Source of the DNA: Anastatus disparis
Taxonomy: Eukaryota > Arthropoda > Insecta > Hymenoptera > Eupelmidae
Assembly: GCA_017163975.1 (NCBI GenBank)
Contig: JAFFSR010000353.1
Location: 898,001 to 962,000 of the forward strand
Reading direction: 5' to 3'
DNA: 64,000 nt
The notes beneath the pieces are model-generated. The model was given only the letters and a program-made list of their open reading frames with translations. It did no database searches and was not told where the DNA came from. Shown here one piece after another: positions 46,254-58,605 of the stretch. Position numbers and translations under genes: made by a program. Each line of letters begins with the position of its first letter. Positions within the stretch are counted from its first letter, which is position 1.

Positions 46254-46943
46254 GGGGACCAGGTACTATTAAAACTTGAAAAATTTGAATATGAATGATT
46301 AAAAATTTATTGCTTTTATCCAAAGGAATAAATTTTTTGAAAAAATACTTATGTTTCAGAAGACTTTTTATTTCTGAAACTTTTATCTATCTTAAAAATT
46401 CAACTTATGGTTCCCGTTAACATTCTGGTACTAAAAACAGATTGGTTGCAAGGTTTTTTTAAGATTTTTCATCGGATCTTTATGAAATTTGGTGGAGATT
46501 TTTAAAATTATATTAGAATTAATGAGCATAGCAAATTATAAATATATATATATATGCTAATTTTTGTATTAACTTATTATTTATAAAAATAAATTAACAA
46601 ATTTTAAAAAAAATTGATTTCTTTTAGAAAATTTTTTTATTATTTGAATTTTTTAGGAATGTCTCTTGCTCATGTGGATTCTAAGATGATTTTGGAAATC
46701 TCCACCAAATTTCATCAAGATCAGATAAAAACTCTTTAAAAAACCTTGCGACTAATCTGTTTTTAGTACCAGAATGTTAACGGGAACCATAAGTTGAATT
46801 TTTAAGATAGATAAAAGTTTCAAAAATAAAAAGTCTTCTGAAACATAAGTATTTTTTCAAAAAATTCATTCCTTTGGATAAAAGCAATAAGTTTTTAATC
46901 ATTCATATTTGAATTTCTCAAGTTTTAATAGTACCTGGTCCCC
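46254..46943. mobile_element. 690-bp TTAA foldback
   Basis: A palindrome with arms of about 240 bp or more, ends GGGGACCAGGTACTATT, and TTAA at 46250-46253 and 46944-46947. The arms differ by few bases, so it is fairly young. Its ends resemble those of 20291-20499 (both start GGGGA). Confidence 0.85.
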
Positions 46944-46958
46944 TTAATCAGATAATTA

Positions 46959-49900
46959 AGGTAAATGTCCCAGTGACTGTACATGTCCCTGTAACTGAAC
47001 ACTAATATAAGATTTATTAACTATTTAAGTAGTAGATAAAATAATATAATACTTTAAATGATTTTAATTTCTTTGGATATTAGGCTATAAATATAATATT
47101 AATAATAATATAAAATTATTTATTTAATAATAGAAAACTTTGTTCAAAGTATAGCGAGACGGTTCCAAGTCTTATACATATGACCTCTTAACCATATTGC
47201 TAAGAATAACGCTGGAACTCGTAAGCACATAATTTAATCAATTTTAATTTTTCATTGGTGATGTAAGGGTTTATATAATCAATGGAATATTTAGAATCAA
47301 TTATAAAAATTAAATTAGTTTAAAAAATGTTTAATTTATCGTAAATTTGATTGTTTATGTAATGGTGCAATAATTTGAATGATTGGCGGGTAATTGAACG
47401 AGCGTGCAGCTGTCGATACAGTTACCGACTGAAGGGCTTAGTAACTAGACGCACGTGTAAAATTTTTCTCCAAAATAAAGTGCGACGAAATTAAGTGCGA
47501 CGTAATTAAATGCAATGCGTAAGTATTTTATTTATTATATTATTTATTTAATGTCAAATAATTTTTTTTATTTTTTATTAACTTTTCTTCATATAAAAAA
47601 AAACTTTTCATTCATAATTTAAACTTTTTTTAATTCTAACCTCAAAGTAATGTAAAAAATCTTAAATTTTTTTTGTAGTGCTATTATACCATTCAGTTTT
47701 GTTTTATTATTTTTATTAATTATTTACAGCCAAAAAATTAGTAGATAAAATTAAAAAAAGATACTCTCAAGAAGATGTATATAAAGCTTTAAATGACATT
47801 GATAATGGCATGTCTCTAGGAAAAGCATCTACAACTTATAGCATTCCTAAGAGTACTTTGCATGCAAAAAAAAACTTTACTATTCCGGTAGAAGCAGCAA
47901 GAGGTCCAAGTCCATATTTAACGTGGGATGAAGAAGATTTACCTGTTAAATGGATTCAATACTCTAGTGAGCCAGGCTTCCCAATAACAAAAACAATTAT
48001 TTTACAATGTGTGCAGAAGCTTGTGCGAGAATTGGAGAGAAATACTCCTTTTAAGGATGACAAACCTGGAAGGCATTGGTACGAAAACTTCTTGCGTCGA
48101 CATCCACAAATTTCTCTAAGAACTTGTCAAAATTTAAGTGTATCTCGAGTTGCAGCTGGAGAAAGTGCTTTACGAAAATGGTTTCAACAAGTCAAAGCTC
48201 ATTTAGAAAAGTTGAATCTACTTAATATTGATCCATCAAGAGTTTTTAACATGGATGAAAGTGCATTTTTTTTAGTGCCAAAAGGAGAAAAAGTGCTCGC
48301 AAGGAAAGGCAGCAAATCTGTTTATAAAGTTACACATGGAGACGAGAAAGAAAGCATAACAGTATTATTTACTGTTAATGCTGCTGGATTGATGTTACCT
48401 CCGTTAATATTATTTTGGTATAAAAGGATGCCTGCATCTATAACTAGTAAGTTACCTCCTTCTTGGATTGCTGGAAGCAATGAGAGAGGCTGGATGACCG
48501 CTGAATCTTTTTATTCGTACATCAGCACACAATTTCATCCTTGGCTTAAAAAAAATAATATCCAGCTTCCAGTTGTATTATATGTTGATGGGCATGCATC
48601 ACATATGACATTACAACTCTCAAAATTTTGTTCAGAGAATGGCATAGAATTGGTTGCATTGTTTCCTAATTCAACACATATAACGCAACCTCTAGACGTA
48701 TCTGTATTTCACCCTATGAAAAGTGAATGGAAGAAAGCTGTCGATAACTGGAGGATTAATGAACAGACACAAAAATTAAAAAAAGAAGATTTTGCTCCGG
48801 TACTGAAAAGTGCTATAGATTCAATGAAGAATTTGAATTTAACAATTATAAATGGGTTTAGAAAATGTGGTCTATCACCTTTTTCTGATATCGCAGTGGA
48901 TTACAATGTTCTCAATAAAAAGAGAAACATGATGTCTGAAAAATCAACAAAATCAAATGGATGTGTCATTGAAAAGAAAATTCCTCAAACCTTAAATGAA
49001 GAGTGTGAAAATCAGAAGTTTTTAACACTTTTTGAAAGTAGACTGCCTACTACTGTACTTGAAGATTTCCAAAAAGCTCTTTTGACGGGAAGTCAGATCT
49101 CAGATTTAGCTGACGAGAATCTGTATAAATATTGGATAGACCTAAAGAGTTAATATTATAAAATCACTTTGAATATTATCAAATATTATTGAACTTATAA
49201 TTAAATATTATTTATATAATTTGTATTTAAATTTGATAATAAAAATAAAATATTTGATTTAGGTAATGTGAGTGATACAAATAAGTGTGATAATGGAACT
49301 GAAACCTCCCCTAAAATAGATATAGATATTAATAATCTAGATGTAATTATAGTTTGTGAAAATAATGAAAATTATTTAGGGATTAATTCAACAGATGTTC
49401 GCCAAGATATTTCTAAAAGTTTGTATCTATTTTAATTTTATGTATATAAAAATATCTTCTTGAAATCATATTTTAATAATAAACTTGTAATTATATTTTC
49501 AGATGATTTGCAAACCACAAGTTCACCTGTCTTTGGCTCAAGTAAACCAATTCCATATGAAATGATACAAGTGGAAGATGGTAATAATTTAGATAAACAT
49601 GTTAGTTCAGATGTTTTCAACACGAATAAGCCTATTCCATATGAAATGGTAGAGGTCGAAGGTGTTTATAATATAAATACAATTATAACAGATCCAGAAG
49701 AGGATGAAACAAATCAAAATATTTCTGAAATATTTGAAGTTTTCGACAAAGGTTACAAAGTTTGAAAAGAATTAAATCTCACAATATTGTTAATTACAGA
49801 GTTGTAAAACTAATTTTTTTTTCTTTAGGTTCAAGCAGCTTTGATTTTCTTTTAAATGAATCAAATAAAATGCATTCACGTGAAAAAAGTAATTCTCTTC

Positions 49901-51559
49901 ATTTTATAAAAGCTGCATCCAACGAATCCAAAATATTGAAGGAAGAAGTGCCAGTGCGTGAGTTAAATAATACTATTGTGTGTACGTATCTACATATCTT
50001 AAAATATTTTATTTGAATGTTGTGAAACTAGCCCATTTGTTTTTTTCTTAATTTATTTTCAGATGAGTCAGTGAAAATACAAGCAAGTAAAGATGATTCT
50101 TTTGCTCCTACCAAAGCTGCTTTATCTCCAACGAAGCCTTTAGTTTTAACCAAACAAGTGTCCCTTCGTGAGTCAAAGAATACTTATGTAGGTATGTATG
50201 GAAATAATATTAATAATAATAAAAATTATATAATGATAATATAAATATCTTATTCAAGTATTGCGGTATAACTAATTTTTTTATTTTTCTTTTCTTAGGT
50301 ACAGAATCAAGTAAAGATTGTGATTTATTTGCAAATAATAGACAATCCTGCTCAAATTTAATGGTTTCAATAGATGCACAATTAGAAGCTTCTACTTGTT
50401 CAGAAGCTGTTGTTTCTGAAAAGTCCATGAAGCTTGTGGAAAAAAATGAGCAAATAAATAATAATATAGCTGAGAAACCACCCGAAGAAGTTTTGGATTT
50501 ATCTTTAAAAATTGAAGAAAAAATTTCTGCTGAAGAGTTGGAAAAAAATGCCTTTCCTCTTATTCAAAGAGCACCTTTAAAAGAGATTCAAAATCAAGGT
50601 AATCTTGGTGATAAAGTTAAATTTTATTGTTAAAAACATTTTTTACATTTCGGAAAATTTTTTTTAGATTCAGGACAAAATAACATTTATGAATTGCAGC
50701 AGACAGTTCCTGAACCATTTAAAAAAGCTCTTGTATGGCCTAAACAGTTTACTACAAAGAAGACAAAAAATAAAAAAGAAGTACCTGCGTTATGTTCAGA
50801 GGAATGGCAGGAGCATCATATAAATAAATTGAATGAAAAATTAAAAAAGGAAGAAGATATACAGAATAGAAAAAGGGCAAGAGAAGAAAATAAGCTTAAA
50901 AAAGCATCAGAAAAAAAGGAAAAACAAGAGAAAAGGAGAAAGATTAATAAAGAAATAAAAAAATTACAAGCTGAAAAAAAATTTTTTGCTCCATAAAAAA
51001 AGAAAAAATTTAAAATTTTAATGAAAACAGTTTAATTCAATTATTTATTAAATATTATCAAATGCTTTAAAATATTAAATGTATAAAATGTAAAAAAATT
51101 TTAAAAGTTCCTTCATAAATTATTAAATTTAAGTATTATTTGTGATATTAAAGTTAATTTAAATTAATATTGTAATTATATTTTAAATATAAAATATTGT
51201 TTTAATCAATAAAAATCGTTTTTTACAAATTTAATAAGTTTTTTTAAATTTATTAATGAGACATGTATCCATTTCTTGTCCTCCTCAAAGCACGTCTATG
51301 TATAGGGACATACGGAATTGGACGCTGGTGCAAACAAATTTTACCCGTTCACTTATTGGTACGTGATCTCGTTTAAGAATATGGATTATTTATATTAATT
51401 AACAAATTGTAATTTGAAATTCTATTTGTATTCTGCTAAATTGATGATATTATTAAAATATGGAACTATTTATTCTATAAAAAAATTAATATTAACATGT
51501 TTGACACTAGTTTTTTATGTATTAGACGCTTAAGCGTGCCGTCATTGGGACATTTACCT
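46959..51559 (+). mobile_element. Complete pogo-like transposon, 4.6 kb, TA duplication
   Basis: Terminal inverted repeats AGGTAAATGTCCCAGTGAC (left) and AGGTAAATGTCCCAATGAC (right, read inward), flanked by TA at 46957-46958 and 51560-51561. Further GTCCC-type words lie just inside both ends (near 46983 and 51300), as subterminal transposase sites often do. It contains one multi-exon gene with an undamaged frame. It is the only structurally complete autonomous DNA transposon in the window. Confidence 0.85.
47515..50996 (+). CDS. Pogo-like DDE transposase, eight exons, 912 residues predicted
   Basis: Predicted exons: 47515-47518 (ATGC), 47730-49148, 49263-49418, 49503-49751, 49829-49981, 50063-50191, 50299-50598, 50668-50996. 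All seven introns are phase 1 and the internal exons from the third on are multiples of three. The four-base first exon has a GTAAGT donor and gives MPKKLVDKIKK, the psq-type helix-turn-helix start. Exon 2 carries the CENP-B-like domain (about residues 70-150) and the DDE core: NMDESAFF, YVDGHASH and QPLDVSVF (Asp as third residue). Exon 4 has two PIPYEM repeats; the last exon has FKKALVWP and a Lys/Glu coiled coil. Donors GTTAAT (exon 2), GTTTGT (exon 3) and GTTACA (exon 4) are weak, so exon 2 may also end at TAA 49153 (short form). Confidence 0.8.
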
Positions 51560-51561
51560 TA

Positions 51562-53023
51562 TATTAAAAAATAAGAGGCATGTTTTATTAATAGTATTTT
51601 GATCTTTCTATGAAAATCTTTTATTAAGATGACACAAAAATGACATATAATTTTTGACGTTATGAAAATAACAACCATAGCTGCAAAATTAGATTATTCT
51701 AAGAATTAAATTTTTTTTCATTTTCGTACTTATAAAAATATCGGTGAAAATTGGAAAAAAAAATTAATTTCAAAAATTAAAAAATGTGAATGTATTTTTC
51801 TATGTCTACTTGATCATACTAACTAGTTTCATTTGTGCAAAATATAAATTTAAATTTTATTAGATAATTTTGAACTACGTGTTCTTTATATAACACATAC
51901 ATAGGTGACGGGTTAATTATAAATCTTTTTTGTCGGTCTGACGTAAAGATACAATATTTTTGTCGGTCATTGCCCTTTTAATACTTAAAATAATATTATG
52001 TAACACGTCATACCCTTGTCCGACATATGGTAATTACAAAACCATACCTCGTAACAATGACATGTTCCGATTGTCGGACTGAAAAAAATCTGCAGAAAAT
52101 TTGTCGGACATTATGATCTTATGGTTTCATAATTAATTATCAAGCAATCCCATAAAAATTGGCTATGTGGTCATCGCATAACATAACCCCGTTCAATCGA
52201 CATAATTCAAATGGTAGACTCATCTAACGCAGAATTATTTTTGTCGGTCATACAATATTTAATTTTTGTTATAAAAATATCTTTTAGTTCCATGTAAAAA
52301 AAAGTATGTGGTCATTGCATAACAATACATCGTCGAATCGACATGTTTAATAATTAATTATTAAAAAATCGGTTTCGAGAGTTTTCGTAGATGAAAAGTT
52401 TGGTAGACTTGACAAAATGAAGCCGCTTACAAAGTTCTAAGTATATGGTAATCATTTTTTAAAAAGGGTTCTGTACTGCGGACTATTAGGAATTGCTTTT
52501 GAAATATAGAACTTTACGGGCAGTATAAACTTGTTATCAATAAGAAACCCGGGGTAATGTCCGAATATTATTTGTTTCATTTGGCTTTTATACTCATATT
52601 TGTTTATAAGATTTATTATCTTTTACATCAATTTTTATTTGTAAATTTTCTTAAATTTTAATAATATGTTTCATAAAGATTTTAGAATTCGCTTGGTAAT
52701 TTCGAAATACTCGTTGTCGATTTGAACTACTTAATTTTATAATTCTGCTAACTAAAGAGTTTTATTGACCAATATTAAACTTTGAGTTTCTTTACTGTTA
52801 CGCTTTTTCTGTTTAGCTTGACAAATCCCTTTATTGTCCAATAACTGTTTTAATTAGTTCATGACGTGAAAAGATACTTAAAAATTATAAATGAAAGAAA
52901 TAAAATATACGTCGTGACGTCGCACCTTGGGGCTCAAGATGTTGTTTCTCGGCACGAAAAACAACAATGAAAACAATAGTCATGTCATTGAACAATTTAC
53001 AAAAATAAAAATTTCTTATAAAC
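51562..53023. other. Non-coding stretch with six TTGTCGG motifs
   Basis: TTGTCGGTC or TTGTCGGAC occurs near 51930, 51959, 52071, 52101 and 52240, and inverted near 52017. A second word set (atgtggtcat.gcataac, then atcgacat) occurs near 52165 and 52310. No reading frame of note. This DNA and 44547-46249 were adjacent before the TTAA and pogo insertions. Confidence 0.45.
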
Positions 53024-53026
53024 TAA

Positions 53027-53690
53027 CAAGGAGAGTGTTTCACCTTCGGGTCACCAATTTTGCTCAAATTTTGGGAATATTTTCTGGATGCAGAAACATG
53101 AAGAAAGTAAAAATTTTAGAGGCCAACGCTCAATATTTCTCTAGTTTCAGGCCATTGAAAAAAATCACTAAAAAAGTCACTAGATTTTTAAACGCTTATA
53201 GTATCTCATCATTGTTAGCTAGAAGCTTATACCTTTTTTTAAATGAAATCCGAGCTCAAATCCTTTCGAAATAGCACATATAGCATCTTAAAATATTATT
53301 TTTTTCCTAAGTTAGAGCGTAATAAAGATTGGACCTGAATTTTTTGTTTTAAACATTAATTAATAATAAAAGCTAAAATTGGGTTCAATCTTTGTTACAC
53401 TATAACTTTGGAAAAAAATAATATTTTGATATGCTATAACTACTATTTCGAAAGGATTTTAGCCTAGCTTTCATTTAAAAGAAGGTATAAGCTTCTAGCT
53501 AATAATGCTGAGGGACTATAAGCGTTTGAAAATCTAGTGACTTTTTTAGTGATTTTCTTCAATGGCCTGTAACTAGGGAAATATTGAGCGTTGGCCTCTA
53601 AAATTTTGGCTTTCTTCATATTTCTGCATCCAGAAAACATTCACAAAATTTGAGCAAAAACGGTGACCCGCAGGTGAAACACTCTCCTTG
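53027..53690. mobile_element. Foldback element, CAAGGAGAGTG family copy 2, TAA duplication
   Basis: 664 bp. Ends CAAGGAGAGTGTTTCACC and complement, TAA at 53024-53026 and 53691-53693. A palindrome with arms of about 300 bp. The subterminal region (cgggtcaccaattttgctcaaa) is shared with copy 3, less so with copy 1. The ORF at 52927-53274 is incidental. Confidence 0.85.
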
Positions 53691-53883
53691 TAAGTAAAGT
53701 TTTTTTTTTCTTATGAGTAAAAAGATATTTGTAAATTTTTAGTGGGTGACATGATTTCGTAGAGTTATTTGCAATTTGACAAAAAGAAATTATGAAGTAT
53801 AACGCTGACTAAAATCAATTGTTGTAATATGATTGGTCGTAAATGTATTCAGTTTTGTTTGAAAAGGTTCGATTTTACTTTAC

Positions 53884-54226
53884 ATGAGTATAGTCGAAAA
53901 CATGACTTACTACTACTCTCGTCGGCGTCATCAGACCATATGTGTAAGTATTTTATTTATATATTTTTTTTTTATATACTTATATATTATATATATTATT
54001 ATTTCTTTTTTTTTCTTTTTTTTTAATTGAGTTATATATAAAATAGTTTATTATTATTATTATCATTTTTTTCCTTTTTGTTTCTTTTCAGTTTGACGAT
54101 TGGTCCTATACTCGTCTTGAACGACGAGTTAGGAGACTATCTCTAAATATGTGGCTATCTGGGGACAATGTAGTCAATGGATTTGATGTCTGGGACCTAT
54201 GTTCCCTTTTCCGCTCGGAACAGTGA
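53884..54226 (+). CDS. Candidate two-exon small gene, 64 residues, unrecognised
   Basis: Exon 1 53884-53943 ends at a strong GTAAGT donor. The intron has a long T-rich tract and TTTTCAG acceptor at 54090-54091. Exon 2 54092-54226 encodes a 44-residue segment with FDDWSYTRLERRVRR and WLSGDNVVNGFDVWDL. The phase is 0/0. The Trp- and Arg-rich composition is unlike the surrounding AT-rich DNA, which is why I list it. No family recognised; it could be a fragment of a larger broken gene. Confidence 0.3.
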
Positions 54227-54926
54227 GTGGTGATTGTCAAAGGGGTTTATATGAGGATGGGACTAGTACAGAATGAGTACTTTCTATACATTGGGCACAA
54301 CTTAAAACTAAAATCTTATGAAAAAAAATATATATATTTTTTTATAATTATTTAAGTTTAAAAATGTATAAATATTTAAAATAATAAAAGACTAATTTAA
54401 AAATAAATATAGATGAATGACGCCATATGATTGGTGTCATTCAACTTCCTACACGCCAAAAAGAATGAATCAAACCTGATTCAGCAAAATAAAACGCTTG
54501 TGACATGCAAACAATAAATTCAATTTTTTTACATAAGTAAAGCAATTATATATACATTACTAAAGTTATTTGAATAAGTACAATTTTAATTATAACAATT
54601 ATTTTTTCCCCTTTTTTTATGTCAAAAGAAAAATTTAATATAAACAGACTTTAAATATTTTTTAATATTAATGATATTTACTTTCTCCCATATACCATAA
54701 CTGACTAATCAGTATTATAGGGAAAGAAAATTGTTTCACAATTTGTATAAGCATAATCGTTTGATAAAATCATGTAATTCGTTAATTGCTAATATGAGCA
54801 ACTGTTTTGTGTTTTATTTTTTTCTATTTTTACTATAATTATTGCTTATTTTATATATATCTATAACTATATTGAATGACATTTATGGGCTAATCTTAGG
54901 CTTTTTTTTTTAAATTTAGTATTCGC
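54227..54926. other. AT-rich stretch downstream of env, no gene
   Basis: The 3' LTR of the env-bearing element would be expected here, but no polypurine tract and LTR start could be placed with confidence. Confidence 0.4.
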
Positions 54927-55523
54927 TTAATAACAATTAATATTAAATATTTTAATCTCTCTGGGCTTTTGATGTATTGATTCAGAAGGAGTGGATTTAC
55001 TTTTGGAAGGTAATGTTATATATGGTGATTTATCTGGTAATGGTGGTGGTGTTGGACGTGTTGGAGGAGATTGCAAAACCATGGGTTTCGATATGACTGG
55101 TCTCTCAATTTTCACTTCCTTCAGTTCTACTTCTTCATATTTAGGTGTGTTTATTATTTGATTGTTGTTTAATGTAATCATTAAATGTGTAATGGAGCTA
55201 AAAATGGCTCCTAATAACTGTATGGACCAGCCATATATCGTGTGAAGAGCATATTCTTCACTTTGAATTCCTCTTGCTATAGCGTTTAATAAAGCCGCTT
55301 TTTCAAAAGGAAACATTATATGTTGTTGTGATTCCTGTAAATCTTCTTGTGAATAAATACCACTTGTTGCCAATGTTGTTATTTTCTTTGGCGTCCAAGA
55401 TGTTTGTGTATTTGGTTTCAAAGTTTTTACAATATTCTTTGTTGGCCTTGGTTTTGGCAGAAGGTTTATCCAATCTTCTTCAATTTTATAATATTGTGGT
55501 ATAATCGAATTACAATTTATTTA
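54927..55523 (-). pseudogene. env: LTR-element env, C-terminal part
   Basis: An open frame (from about 55510 to the stop at 54927) continues the env glycoprotein beyond the inserted TA element. It includes a hydrophobic segment around 55180-55260, the likely membrane anchor, and a Pro-rich tail (55000-55100), presumably cytoplasmic. The frame differs by one from the upstream piece at the insertion point and a stop lies close to the junction, so the gene is inactive. Confidence 0.6.
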
Positions 55524-56038
55524 TACCCTGGTAGAAAATAGACCATTCAAAAATGGCCATTAGTCATTTATTAGTAATTTTTTAATCACAAAATGACCAA
55601 AATATGGTGAAATTGCTGATATATATAGATATATACTTTATGCAAATAAATTTATAGATATATTTCTTTTCTTCAACGGAGAGAATTTCTTTACAAAAAT
55701 TAACTTGCTAATACGGTAAAGTTAAAATGGATCACAAAAAGCCGAAAAATTATGTTACAGCATGGTAAAAATGGCAGAGCCTTTAAATAAATATTTTAGA
55801 GATGTAAGGTTAGTTCTCAGGCTGCCATGACTCTGTTTTAACCTTACCTTACAAGTACGCTAAAAGATAGATAGATAGATATTTAAATTTATTAACTGTA
55901 CATTATGTTGTACAACAAAAATAATACAAATTCGTAAGTATATATATATATAAAATGAGATACTAAGTAAAAATATAATTAAAATAAAGATACAGTAATT
56001 AAAATAATTAAAGCATAGCTCGGAGCAGAGGCTCATTC

Positions 56039-58560
56039 TCAAGGGAAAGGTAGTGCGAATATGTTGATGCCTTGAATAATGCCAACGATGAAGAGTCTCT
56101 TAATGATGATGGTAGACCGTTCCATAGTTGCGATGACACAACCAGGAACGATCTTTGCAATGGTGGTACTTTTTCGAAAGAAATTTAATCTATAGAGCAA
56201 TGAGTGACTTCTGTTACACACATGCGCAATTTGGTCCTTCCAGTTCAACTTACTATCAAGCCATACACCAAGACTACGAACAGAAGATTCAAACTTAATA
56301 AGATCACCGTTTATTGGAACACCAGTGATGTGTAATGAGGGCAGCATATTGACATAGAAATAAGATCCAATAATAATAGCCTTTGTTTTGCTCACATTTA
56401 ATTTCAGATGATTTTTTGTCGCCCAGTTAACAATACTGACAGCTTGATCACTCATGAGAGCAGTAACAGAAGCCAACTTAGCAATTGGGAAGTGAATGTA
56501 CACCTGAAGATCATCAGCATAGATAAGATGCTGCACATTGGCATGGAAGTCAGCAGCCACATCATTGATGTATATAGAAAACAACAGTGGACCAAGGACA
56601 GAGCCCTGGGGAACACCAGTATTTAATGTTACATAGTCAGATGCATTACCATCTGCATCAATAACAGCCTGCTGTCTCTCAGAGAGATAAGACGCAAACC
56701 ACCGCACAACTGAATGCGAGATGTCAAGAGAAGACATTTTTCTGAGCAGAGAGACATGGCATACCGTATCAAATGCCTTGCTGAAATCAAATAGCAACAG
56801 CAACGTCACGTAGCGTCTGTCCATATTGCGTCTAATGTCCTCAGTTAGTTTCAGTAGTGCGGTCTGAGTACTATGTCCAGTTCGAAATCCAGTCTGATAA
56901 GGGTCCAGTAGCTGTCGCATAGTCAGGTAATTGTAGAGTTGATCATGGACTAGACGTTCAAGAACCTTGGACATAAAAGATAATAAAGAAATAGGCCTAA
57001 TGTCACCAAAAGCTTGAGGAGAGGAGATTTTGTTTATTGTAGTGACCAGTGAGATCTTCCAGCATGAAGGAAATAAGGATTCACGCAATGAGTCGTTATA
57101 AATGCGACATAACAAAGGCCCAATGACCGGAAATGCTGCACGGACAAAAGATTGAGGAACAGCATCAAACCCTCTGGCCTGTGAAGCTGAATGACAAACA
57201 GCCATCCATACCTCCTCCAAAGTAACTGGATTAAACTTAAACATGGGTTTAAGTGGTTCATCTAGAGCAAGTGTATTCATGTAATCAGAAATGGAGGGGA
57301 CCAGAGGATCAAACGCAACACCACCAAAATACCGATTCAAATCATTAATTGAAAAAGAATGTCGAGAGTCACTACTGCTGGAACATACGCCCAGGTTCTT
57401 GAGTTCTTTCCAGATCTGTCTTGCATCAGTAATCTTAGATGGTCTGTCGTGGTAATACAGTAATTTAGCTGATTCGATGCATGAATGGGCCCGATCTCGA
57501 GCATCTCTATAACATATAAGATCAGCACGCAGCCTAGTACGTTTGAAGCGTCTGTAATGCCTATCTCTCTCAGAGATTAAGCGGTGATGCTCAGAGGTAA
57601 ACCACGGACGATGACTCTTGCTCTGTCGAACACGCCTAACAGGCACAAACCGTGAGATAGCTTCATTAAGATGAGTGTAAAGACATTCAAGGCGAGCCAA
57701 AAGAGAAGAGTTACCGTTACACACAGCACAATTCAGTGATCGAAAATAATCAAGAAGAGCAGCTTCATCAACCGCTTTATAATCATGATAAGTAAAATTA
57801 TTAAGTGTAGGCCTAGAGAGAGACGACTTCACAGTCGCAGCAATAAAATCATGTCCGTCAATAAATGGTACATCAGTCTTCCAATAGTCAAGCAGTAAGT
57901 CATTGGCATCGACAAGGCACAAGTCGAGCCACGTATCAGAGGAATAAGTATGATGCGTAGGTCCATAAGGCACTGAAAAAAGTGCATTTTCCTTAATAAG
58001 GCTCTTCAGGAACATAGAATCATCAGATTCAGAACACAAATTAGTGTTGAAATCTCCTAAAACTACCTTAGTACTATAATTGTGCATATGAGTGGTCAAA
58101 TCAGGAATAAAGTCTGTGTTGGCCAAAAATGTAGCGTGAGGTGGCCTATAAACAACACCAACGAAAATGGGTGAAGCCAAGTCAGATGAGTTGACCTCAC
58201 AGAAGAGATACTCAGGTAAACCAGGCTTACCACTCCAGCTTCCAGAGGATGAACAGAGTCGCACAGAAGTGAGAGAGCAGTGTACAAATAAAGCAACACC
58301 ACCTCCCCTGGTGTTACGATCCTGTCTATAAAGCACATACCCATCAAGAGCAATCAAAGAATCACAAACTATCTGGCCCAGTTTGGTCTCAGTAACAGCT
58401 ATTACGTGGAAATAAGGGCGAGAAGCCAAAAAGAGTCTAATCATCTCAATGTGCGCTCTAATAGAGTTGGCATTGAAATGACAAACTCTGAGACCATCCT
58501 TAGTAGTGAAATGATCATGAATGACCGATGAAATAGTATTGTTAGAAGGAAGAAGTGTGT
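56039..58560 (-). pseudogene. LINE ORF2: AP-endonuclease and reverse transcriptase
   Basis: The first in-frame ATG (58444) lies inside the endonuclease; the frame is open further upstream and includes CHFNANSIR, the conserved start of the endonuclease fold, and it overlaps the end of ORF1. Endonuclease motifs: AVTETKL, GGGVALFV, VGVVYRPP, VVLGDFN, SDTWLDL. RT motifs: IRPISLLSFMSKVLER, YQTGFRTGHSTQTALL, LLFDFSKAFDTV, GVPQGSVLGPLLFSIYIND and YADDLQVY. After SKLNWKDQI the expected C-terminal part is missing and the frame closes early, fitting an internal deletion near 56170. Confidence 0.88.
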
Positions 58561-58605
58561 TAGAGTGAGAAGGAAGAGAGAATGAGCTTACCCCAGTGTC
58601 AGATG

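Noticed and set aside
52927..53274. A 115-codon ORF as a host gene
   Set aside because: Most of it lies within the foldback element at 53027-53690 and the translation has no recognisable feature.
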